Assembly: GCF_028858725.1 (NCBI RefSeq)
Contig: NC_084760.1
Coordinates: 82,218,367 to 82,282,366 of the forward strand
Direction of reading: 5' to 3'
Length of the DNA stretch: 64,000 nt
Source: Colius striatus
Taxonomy: Eukaryota > Chordata > Aves > Coliiformes > Coliidae
This document shows positions 12,401-24,400 of the stretch, piece by piece. The notes beneath the pieces are model-generated. The model searched no databases, had not been told where the DNA came from, and saw only the letters and a program-made list of their open reading frames with translations. The position numbers were made by a program, and so were the translations under genes. How positions within the stretch are numbered: the stretch's first letter is position 1; each line of letters starts with the position of its first letter.

Positions 12401-15400
12401 TTTTTAAAATATAGTTTTTACGACACCCTTTTGCCCTTCTCAGTTAATGAGAACATACACCATCATTTCAAATGACAGTCACTTTGTCCAAGTGCCTAAA
12501 CAAATTATTTTACTGTCTCAAACAGTTCTGTGTACATTTCTGGCCCGTGATGCCACAGGTCTGTAACCACTTCTGCTAATTGCTGACTAGGGTGCCTCTT
12601 TTTCACCTTCCCCGCCCAGTTCCTGCCAAGAAGGGCTGCGGTACCTCTGCGAGCATGACATACTGCCCTCTTCTGCCCAGCGTGATGCTGAGGAGGTCGT
12701 AGACTGCAGAAGCATCTCGGAGGCTGACAGCTCGGTCATCCTGCTGCTCTGGGGCTCGGCTGATCACTGCGTCCCGGTTCGCCTGGGCACATACACACAC
12801 ACACACACACATACAAATGAAGCATCAGACCCCAAAAGAGCACAAGAGAACGCACCCCTCCTCCACAGAAAGTCTCATCCATAATCCACAGCATTTTGTT
12901 TACAACCATCTTGAGATCTGTTTTAACTTATCTCACCATAAGGAAGGGGTTTCCATAGAGTTACTTTTTATTCACATAAAGCAAACTCGGGAAGATAGCT
13001 ATAGGTACAGAAAGGAACAGCTAGGAATGCCTCATTTGGATTTGTTTCAGGAAACAGACCTACCAGATCCCATTTCCTCAATAATTAGAAAATCAAGGCC
13101 ATCCTTAAACTACATTCCCTTATTACTTCAACCGCCTGCGATTGAGATAACTCCTTCCGAGGCTGATATTTTCTCTTCCGTGTCTGCACTTGATTTGTCC
13201 CCAAGAGCATGTGGTTTTGTTCTTCTATTACCTTTTTTTTTTTCCACTTGAGCAGGTTGTCTTAGTAATGAGATCAATTTAATCAATTGATTATCATCAA
13301 TTTAATGCAATTAGAGGTCTGCGTGATGCAGTAGCAAATAATTTGAAACATCTTAGCAGTGTGAATTTTGTATAACCTATCAGTGCATTGCTCAGCCTAG
13401 ATAAAAAAGAGACGTAACTTTTGACAGAAAATTATCAGTCTAGCAATTTGCAAGGATGTCCCAAAATCCCATATGCCATAGACCCAGCTTTACCTCAGGA
13501 TCTCAGCCTCTCTGTTTTCTGAGCATAGAGTGAGACTTCAATCCCAGAGTAAATAGAGAAGTCCCGATGAGGGCTTCACTCTGACTTCCTAACCTCTGAG
13601 AGGGAAGCAGCACTGGATGCCATTCAGTGCTAGCACTGATAGCACAGATACACTGCCCTGGGCTCCTCAGTTGAAAGGGCTGCAACATCAGACATTCAAG
13701 TCTAGACACCTGAAGGATCAGAAAAATTAAGAAGACTGCCAGCAGTTTCACCTGAAGCAAAACCAAAATGTTGCCTCCCTGAAACAGGCGGTTATGAGAC
13801 TTATTTTATAATACTTACTACTATAATCTTACATCTATTTCTTTGAAACTGAAGCGAGGGCGTTTTTTTTCCCTAAAAAGGTTAAACTGGGAATTAAACG
13901 TAATAAAAACTTCCAGAATATGCAGCCCTTAAAGCCCACGCATATTTCATAATGATTAAGCTGCAGCTGTTTCATCATGATATTATCTGTGTAATGCCCC
14001 AGTTCCAAGCACTCTTCATCACAGCCTCCAGCCCAGACAGCAAACACAATTACTGACAACTAACACAATCACAACCAAAAGCTAAATGGCGACTGCAGTT
14101 AAAGGCAAACTGTCAGGTCAGACTTAGTCTAGTGTTTGCACAAATAAACTTACACCAACTCTTATGGCCACAAAAGTAATTTTCTTTTTCATCTTTCTGC
14201 AGAAGATGTAATTTTTTATAAAAAAAAAATAAATGCTCAGAACAACAGGTGAGAGAATGAAACCCAAGAGAAAACCCTGCAACTGGAGCACAGAAGCATA
14301 GCTTGTCCACCTTTATTAGCACAACGAAACAAAAAACAATAATTAAAATATATGTTTGTTTAAGCTTTGGGCTTAACCCAAGACTGCAACTTTAAAAGGA
14401 AAAAAGGAGTCAATAAAGGCATATACAGAACAATTCTGAGATTGCTACTTCAGAGAGTTAAAGATAAAGCATATACAGAGCGATTCTTATTGCCAAGTGA
14501 TCCTCCTATAGCGCTACTAATTTTTTCTGCACCAGTTACATTATGACAATTGTTTGTAGAAAACAGCTACTGAGATAGCACCCCCATGCTCTGTAATCTC
14601 ATCATCAACCTCCCATAAGAGTCAGCTCTAGCCTGATGCTTCATTGGCTATCCATCTAGATACTGGATGGAGGAATAGAAAGAAGAACATGCCCAAATCC
14701 TTCCTGTAATAAGCAGGAACATGTTACAAGGCTGCAATAATCTAAAATCGCAGTCATACTGAACATACTACACTTTACCTAAGCAGACAGTGGATAAAAA
14801 CAACACACACATAGGCATGACTAATATTCCTTCCAAGAAGGTAATAAACCTGCTTATTTTGTTCAAACTTTCAAATCTCAAAGCCACAGAAGATTTCTGC
14901 AAGTGATCACTTTCTACACTTGCATGCATAAAAGTTGCCACCAAGTAAGTTCATCACCACTTCTATCTTAACATTTTTAATACTGAATCTACTTCCAACT
15001 GCTAATTAAAATAAAACCAAACCCAAAATCAAGAAGTTCCTGCATTATCACAAAGATATTAAAAAACCATCAAAACCAGAAAGCATAAACCTCTTAAACT
15101 GAGAGAACAGCAGCAAGAACATGGAGTGTGCCTAACACAATAACATCATCCTAGGGCTCAAAGTTACCATTTACTACTGCAGTGTTACATACTGGAGGGC
15201 ACAGAAGGGATTGTGAATCGCTATTTCTTGAAGCCCACTCGGGGAAATTGGCATGTTTGTGTGCCCTGCCTCTCACAGAAGGAAGGGTGCTGTCACCCAG
15301 ATTACAACTAGACAGTTTTTTGTCTTTACCTTTGTTTATGTTTTTGTGAACTTGAGTTTGGCAGTGACAAATCCTGACAGTTGCTGGTAAGTACAGGTGC

Positions 15401-18400
15401 AAAACAGTTGTAGACTTACTGCAACATTGCATACATTGATCCTGTTGGATGGGGAATTTTACTGACGGAAACATGTAGAGGCACACATTGCATTTTGTAT
15501 TTGAGAATGCATACATTCTAAGCCATTTACACCAACATTTTTTCCATACCTGCTTTTCTGTTGCTTCAGACCACTAATTTTCCTGAACATAAATGGAACT
15601 TAAAGGGCTATTTGTAGAACACCGATCTCTAAACAGTACATCAATAACATAAGGAGCAGTTCCCAATTTGTCCTACCACATTACTTCCTCCTCCTCCACT
15701 AAAAGCAGCAGTAAAACATAGCTACCGATACATTTTCAACAACACCCCCAGCATGACTCTTCTCTTTAAGCTGTTGCCATTGTCACACAGACATGCCTCA
15801 CAGCACATAAGCAAGATGGGGAGAGATGGTGAGTCACACTATTAAAAGAAGAGAACCTCAGTCAAGGCTGTTGTGTGGGATGGAGAAGGTCAGTAATGCT
15901 ACCAACGGGCATTTCATCATCAGGAGTTAGTGTAACTTGCATTGTACAGAGCAAAACTATAAAGCCAACACCCCTTTATTCGAGGTACTCCTAAGTAATG
16001 GAGCAACCCAGAAGTGCATAACCTTTGTGCATTTTGAGATGCATTAGACACAATTAGCTGTACATGCAGGTGGCTTGGACATGACACCAATCCTATGCAG
16101 GGAGAGAAGACACGTGCTGTCGTCAGTCCAGACTAAGCAGTACGCAGGATAATGAGCACCTTCAGCTCTCTCTCCACAACATGATTGCAGGCCACAAGCA
16201 CCCAAAAGGCTCCAGTACTTGGGTACCCCCAAGATGACCTGGTGCTCAGCCACTGTGATGTCTCTGTACCATGCTTGAAGTCCAACTCACCGAGCACAGC
16301 ACCAGCTGGGGTTCAGCAGGCCTTTTTAGCCCTGGCTCCAAACCACAGCAGTACAACAATATGGAACTTTCAGACTCATGCTGGCTCTGACAGGGGGAAA
16401 GAGAACTGCCTTTCTAGGGATCTGCAATTTAAGTAATGACCCTGATGAGCAACAGACGGCTTCTGCCTTCCTGTCCACATACACAATACACTTACGTGCA
16501 AACTAGATAAGCCACCTATCCACTGAGTATTTGCTGTACATCAATGACCCTGGTAATTACAGCTTACTTATGGCATGTTTATTACATGTAGAAAGGAAAA
16601 GAGCCACAGCAAATCCAAGCAGCCATTACTCCAGCAGTTATTACGCATGCAGTTACACCGCAGAAAATTAAATTTTACCACAGTACAAAGATGTGCTTCT
16701 TAATAAAACATCAAGCAATCCCATGAATTATGATAGAGCATATTCCACATAGCAGCCCCTCTCACTGCAATTAGCTATGAAGTATCCTTTAATTGCTCAC
16801 TTCGAAACATGGCTTCCCCTGCCTTTTTTTTTTTAAAAGAAAGAAAAAGAAAGCAATTAAAATCTTTAATGAGTGCCTGCTGCCTGCCCCCTAATTCATG
16901 GGCATTCTAATGTTCAACTTGTGTCTTTTCATAATAGACATAATTGCCAGATCCACTGCAACCCATCTATAAAGAACGGCAGCATGTTTTACACAGTGTA
17001 CTGTAATAATGTAATTGGTGTGATTCAATACTAGCATTAAGAGAGAAAAACAAATGCTATGTGTGTAAGATTGACAACAAGCCTTTGAAACCATGCAATT
17101 GATGCCTCTACTGCTAAAAGCTGGGAAATATTTAGCCCACATCCTTTGGGTCTCCGTTCTGGCTGTGCTGCCCGTACTGCCAACAAAATGAATGAAATCT
17201 TTGCCATGGCAAGGACCCATTCACGTGGAACAGGCTACAGACCCTTCACCTAAGTTACTGGTGATCTTTACACAGCACTCAAAGGTTCCCCTCACCAACA
17301 TATACAGAGAAAATATTCAGGGTTGACAGAAGAGCTGCTGTGAAATTGGGAAACTAGTGGAACGGGGAGGAAATACCATACCCCAATGACTCCAAAAACT
17401 CTTCTCACAGAGATACCACAACTTGCTCCACTTCAGAACAGAAGCATAGTCAATGAAAACTTACTGCCTTGTATAGTGTGTGGCATCTGTCTCATTTCTG
17501 GTAAGCAACCGACCATAAGTTACTGAGACTCCACCTAGATGTTTCAGCAAGATAGTTCACTATTATTGGTTATCAAATATGACCATATAGATATATCTTA
17601 TCTCTCACCAGGTGTATTTTAACATCTTGTACTGTAGTAGAACTATGTTTGGAAACATCACTGAAAACAAGACAGACATACCTCCCCAACCAAAACAGCC
17701 TAACAGCTCTGCAGAAGAGGAAGAGAAAGAGGGAGAAAGTAAAGAAGTTTAAGAATTCTGTCTTGGGTAACAGTCATATATTTGCTATCAATAATCTGCA
17801 TTTAGAAAGCCACCGTTCAAGAGCCTGTACCCCCCTTAGCAAGTTTGGAAACAATTCCTACTACAAAGCAGAAGGAAAAAGTTCTGTATCCTGTCTCCAG
17901 CAACTCATGCTAGAACTACTAATTCAAGAGACAAGTAACAGAGTTGGTATATTTCCCACTAGAAACATTCTCCAATTTATCTCTGCAGGTCTCAAACATA
18001 CAGATTTGCCTTGCGGACCAGTCAGACATAGCTTGATTTGCTACTGCAAGTGCATGAGCGTGACCTGTCAGGAACCAAGACAGCAGACAATCCTGTCCCC
18101 ATCTGTCTCTTTCAGCTGCCATAATCCAAGAACCCTCAAGAAAATACCCACAATGAGCATCCAGCTGTTGTATCATCACTGGGCTTGATGTCATTAAGGG
18201 GGAAAAAAAAGCAACCTGAGATGGTTCTTCATCAATCCAGTCATTGGACAGCATTATTTTATAAAGCTAGTAACTGCACAGCTAATAGAACTATTTCTGT
18301 GCTAAAAAATACATGGGTTTAATCGTATTCTGTTAAAGGCATGCTACCACAGACATGAGTTAGCTCTCACCACTAAAAAGAACAGGACAGGTCCCAGTAT

Positions 18401-21400
18401 CTTGCTTCCCCCCTCACCATCTGTTCTGTGCTCTGAGGCTCTCCAAGGTCAAAATGCCTTTAGGGATTCAAACCAGGGATACGATGGAGATGACGTTTCT
18501 AATCTTTGTTACACAGGCACAAAATTTATTAGTTTTGGATAGAAGGAGCTTCATTTCTAGTACAAGCGAAGTCAACACAGAGCCAAAAAAAAGAAATCTA
18601 CATTACCTGGTATGTTTGGTGGACTGCATCAGCCAGAATCCCCAGTTGTTAAAGCCAGCATTGCCAGGGCTGAGTAAAGGGAATTTAGACTGTTTGTTGG
18701 ACCTCAAATTCAAGAAGGGAAGGTTTCTAAGTGCAAACAATGACTTTTTTGTTTTCCTTTTTTTTTTTTTAAACTTCAAAAGTAAACATTCAAAGTAATA
18801 GAAAGTGTTCCATTCCTGGCTCTGAGAAATTTCTGGCTAACTTTAAGAGGCAGCACAGTCAACTCTGAATACTCCTGAGAACAGTTATTAAAATAAACAA
18901 AACTGCAGCTAAGAGTTAGTCCTGCCAAACCTTCCCTGCCTACGCCCTGCAGCACAAAGCAACAGAGTCCCTGATGACAAAACCAGTGTTGTTCCTACTG
19001 GTAGCATGATGCAGAGAAACTACACTGCAGCAAGTCACAATATACCCTCAGTTCTGCCCACAAACACAGTGCCACTGGTTTTGGGGGCTAAATGCAGTAA
19101 GAAAGAAGACTATTGGCTTAAAAATAGGCCAGTCTGATTTTCCAACATGTGACAGGAAGACATCATTCTAATACAGCCTGAACTTGTAAAGGCAGACACC
19201 AGCTGGCCTTCTCTTTGGTCTGAAGGAGAGCATTTTCCTCCCACAAACTCAGCCCATCCATACCATAACTCAGGCTATGCATAAGGAATTTAGGGGAATG
19301 TGTGGCCTCCTGGCTAAAGACAGCCCTGACTGTGGTAATCTTCAGGCTGCCTGATTTGTTTCACTAGATTCCTTCATGAGAACTCTACAGCCAACCACCG
19401 TGACTAAGTTATAGCTGGCATGAAGGAGGAGCGCTTGCCAAACTCAACAACTGGGACGGTTTTCATTGTTTACTGAGATGCTCCCATTTTCAACAGGGCA
19501 GAAAGAATACCAAAGGCAACTCAGGAAACTGGCAGGAGGGAACAGGCCCCAAGCTTTTCCTCTAAGTGTTAATATACCCACAAAAGCATCTTCAAAGCTA
19601 TGAAAGATGTTACCATTTTATTTGGCCGTTGGAAAAACTTTTACATACTGAAGAAACCCTTAATTACCCATTTAAAAGATCCTCTCTTTTCATCCCACCA
19701 GAACATGCAAAGTAGTTCTCTATCAATGCAAGGTAAAGAGTAAAGCAGAAAAGCTGAGGCAGCATCACAAGTCCAATGCCAGCACCACTAAGAGCCAAAA
19801 AAGGCTTACTGGAACATAGAGTCTGGCTCACAGCACCTTAAAGGTGATGATTTCTCCGTCTTTTCTCCTTACAAGAACAGTTCTTCCAACCCTCATAACA
19901 TCTTCTGGAGAGCTGCACAGATTCTGGTGAAGTAGATTTTAGCTTCACCTTAGGAAGGCAAAGCAAACAGAAAAATAGAGAGAATTTCAGCAGCAAAGTG
20001 CCTAGTACTGCCTCTCCTTGTATGGCCATGGGGAGGGGAAACAAAAAAAAAATCCAAACCAGTTGTTCAAGATGTATACTTCTTGTAAAAGCTACTATGT
20101 CTCCTTTTCATCAAAGGAGACATCATCTATCACATATTTACTTTGAAGTTCTCTGATGATTTCTGTTCCTCCCCAGTACATCTTTGCTTTGTGTCCCTTC
20201 CACGTGCTGACAATTCTGTTCCTTTTCTCCCCAACTTTGTCCCCCTTGAGCTCATTTTGCAGTGTCCAAAGTCAAGAAGAGGCATGTGGAGCAGCTCTTC
20301 AGTTTTAAGGTCCTGTGAAAGAGTTACAAAGGCATGGCTGCTCTTTTTTTGTCACTTCAAAAATCAGACAGGAAAATGAACCTTCTGGTGAGTTTTTCCT
20401 CTGACAGAGCAACCAAAGTGTCAGAGAACCTGGAGAGCTCCCAGCAAGCTAACCTAATTGTATACTTGTTTCTTTTTAAAGAGTTCATAATTGTAAATAC
20501 TGAAAGAATGCCTATTCCAGTCAAAATCCAAAACCACCAACTATGTTACTTACTGGCCTACAGAAATGTATCATTATCATTTGCCACTGACATTCTCTCC
20601 AGGAAGGAAAATGTTTTATTCAGTTGTTACCATTATACCATTAGGGAGATCTCAACTTGAATTTGCTTCTTGTTTACTCATTTTCCATGAGCTTCAGCGA
20701 GATTTTAAAGAGCAAAAGACTTCAAATAAACAACAAACCTGTACATGAGAAAAGTCACTAGCCTACAAAAAAAAAACCTGTCATGGAAAAGATGGCTTAT
20801 ATCATAAATTAAACAGAATCTCCCCTTCTTAGTACCATAACAGTAACACTACAGGAAAATATTTATGGATTACAAAGACATGTAAGAAGCAGATTGGTCC
20901 CTCTGTTCTTTCACTTTGGAAGCACATTCCTGTGCTTGTCCTGATACAATATTTTGTTACAATAAATTCATAGCAAGCCTACTCTTAATGAAAGAGGAAG
21001 GCTCAGATGTTCCATTTCCCAAAAAATTAGAGACAGTTATGGTTCCTGCAGCACTCTCCTACAGGATCTTTGATTATTTAAATGCTTCATGTGCAGCAGA
21101 TCAAAATACCTTGCACCTACTTCCAGAAAGTTCCTATATATAGAAGACAGAACTTAAGCAAACACAAGGTTACTTATTTAACCTTGAAATCAGCAGAGCA
21201 GTCCAGTTCCTATCAATATATTTTGGCACTGCTTCATCCATAAGTTACAACACTAGTCTGCCATTTTCCACATTACTCGATAAAACAGGATAACTTCCAT
21301 ACTCTTCAGGAGAACAAGATTATAGAGTTCAAGATACCATAAGGCCTTTCTGACAGCACACCCATTCCCAGGAAAAACAGAAGCAGATAGTACTGTCGCT

Positions 21401-24400
21401 GCTCCAGAACAGTAACCTTCCTCTTGCGTGATTCAGTCCTAACAAGACACACTGACATGAGTTCTTCAGATCTGAATAGAAGCACATGTGGCGTTCTACA
21501 AGCCCTCACTCCTAGAGTTTCTACTTTCAATGACAAAGAAGCCCTTCTTGAAAACACAAAGCAGATGTACTTAAATTGAGAAAGCACTAAAAAGCACAAA
21601 GTATAGCAACTTGCATGTATGTGATCAACTTCATCATTTGAGGTGGTTCCAACTCTTCAATTTCTCCTCAAATTTTAAAAGCAATATTAAATTGCCATGC
21701 TCTGAAAAGTTTGTAGGAAAGGGAAAAGCCTCAAGTCAGAAGAATCAGACCAAAAAAAACCCACTGAAAGAAGCAAAGAAACAAGTTTCCACAGTATCTC
21801 TTTTCAACTTGTCTGAAACCAGTTTAAAAGTTTCTAAAAGGGTTACTGGTGCACCAAGGTTTTCAAACCTTGCTCTGAGATACAAGTGACCAGCCAATAT
21901 TTAAAGTGAAGTACCATTCCTGACACACTTTCTGTATGTTTGCCTCTTTTCAGAGGATGAAACTTCAAAGGTTGCCACCCAGTTTTCTACACAGTTGTTT
22001 TGCTCCACCTTTTTCACCTCCTCTTAACAGGATTCTTTAAAGCAACTGATGTTATAAATAGAAGATATCTAATTATTTCACTGCAGTTTATTCTGGATGT
22101 TTCTGCACGCAACAAAATTCCCTATATCATTAGCATCAGGAACTGCCAAACATCGCTTAGGACTGAGACAGCTAAAATATTATCCCTGCAGACTAAGGAA
22201 TGTAAAGCAGGATATTGTATCCTTCACATGCCAAACAGAAGGCACCACCATCAAGCCTGGCTTTTCGCAAGGCTCCCTTCCTCTCATTCTTGATCCTTAA
22301 GTCCATACAGATGTTTTGAATGTAAACATCTGCCTACTGACAATGCATCTGAATGTCAGAACCTGCATGCAGCTACGGTGAATGCAGTCACTTTCTCTTC
22401 TTGACAATTCCAAGACTCTCCAATGACACTGCGTTTAATAAAAGTGGTGTCACTAACAGAGGAATAAATAGCATTTCCTGTTCAGTAGCCAAATCTTTCC
22501 CTCTGTTTATCTAGGGAAGATTCTGTAAACAAAATCGACCAGGAGACTTAACATGGAAATGCCAGATATTCCTTTGTGCTATTAGTATCAGAAATTCATT
22601 TTCGGCTTACCATGGATTCACTGATTAAGAGGAGAAGGAGAGCCTCTTCTACGTTGTCCTGAGGGCAGTATGCACTGAAAGACAGAACACATTTTTCTGA
22701 GGAAGGTCAAGAGTTACCCTGTCAGCCTCTTTCTCATTTCACAAGAGAAGCAGTAACTTGAAACATTCCATGCATAATTCATTTGCTAGGCAATACCTTT
22801 TTTGCAGGTTCTCACAATTAAAAGCTCTGCAATATATCCTAGATGATCTATAATGGACCATTTCATAGCAAAGACAGGAATTTGGTTGGCTTTTCTTCCT
22901 TCCTGGGAAAAAAAAAGTCCCAAACACTCAAGGTTGAATGTTTTGTTTTTCCCTGCAGGCCTTTTGATGGGAAGTTAAAAACAAGAACACGATTCAGTGA
23001 CATAATTAACAGTACTGAAGAGTGTTCAAAACACTCTCTTTCTTGCTGCCAATAAACTGAAGTTAAAAGTAACGCTTACTTCTCTTCTGTGTACAGCTCG
23101 GGCCTCCGACATAGAAGATTGCTAATGTAAGACTGATCTTCCTTGTTCATGAACTCCGGAAGCGGATCAGATAAAGGACTCCAGTAACAGTCTTCACTGA
23201 GGGAATGGAGAAGTACTTGGGCTAGCTGTTTGGCTGCAGTCTAGAGATCAAGACAGAAAAAGATGTATCAGGGAAGGTTTCCCCAACACAAAATATTCAC
23301 GTTCCCATGTTCCACCTTAGGAAGGAGATGTACCAACATGACAGTACCATTTTTCAGAAAGCTAGAGTAGCTAAACAGCTGCTAAAAAGCCTCCAGCAGT
23401 GGCAGTTTCTTCTGTCCTCTGAAAAGGCCAGCCTTCTGTATTTACATGGTCTCTTTGCAATACTGTAGACAGAAAGTATCAAAAAGACCTGACAGCAAGG
23501 GACACTGATGAATGAAGACAACTGATTGCCACATCGAATATTGAAACAATCTCACAAACATTACTGTGTTAGAGTAAGATGGCACTCCCTGCATTCTCAG
23601 CCTCAGAATTTTGTATGCAAGTCTTAGCCCAGAGGCCACTTTTACATTCAGTTTAAAAGATGAATCTTTTGTCTTTTAATGTAATTCTTCCTGTGGCCTT
23701 TTCTAGCTTCATCTTGGTACTGTTTTTCTCTTTTTGTTTCAGTAATGGAGGGAGGAGAGAAGAGATGTAGGAAATTTATATTGAGATGGCAACATTACAT
23801 GCACTTTTTTGACCGTCAAGTGGCCAAAGATCCTGAAATGCTTGCTTTCTGTTTCATACGCATAGCTGGCAAGCTGGGCCCAAACAGGACCAAGTTAACT
23901 TGACTTTGCAAAATTATCTTTGGCAATTGTCCTTGTCCCTCATCCAACAAATCTCTTTTCTTTTTGTACTGTAAATAGATGAACATGTAAAAAAGCACAG
24001 AGACAAGTGGCATCTTCTGGGAACTCTAAGCAGCATGGCACCCTATGCTTTAAGTAAATACCGCACAGAACACAGGCAGGCTGAAGCTTCAGCCTTTCTG
24101 TCCTAGTACTATTTTGGAACTTCTCTGACTACTGTATAAATCTTTAACATGTAATTTACACTTGTTAGCCTCATAGGACATCTCACAGAGTCCTTTTCTT
24201 TTAAATACCAGGATAGGCATGACTGATGATTCAAAGAGTTATTCTGCTTGAGGTATGACATCTATAGGATCAAATGAATCATATGGAGGTTAAAGTTCCT
24301 GTTACCAGATTCAGAAAAATAACTTATTCTGAGGCAACATTCTTTATTTTCATCCACCTCACCACATTAATTCACTTAATTAGTCTAAAATGCAGTAGTG

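Noticed and set aside
17649..18188. A 179-codon open frame on the plus strand within TTC7A intron 8
   Set aside because: No recognisable domain, composition like translated intron, antisense to the host gene and no promoter or splice context. Its length is unremarkable in a 64-kb window.
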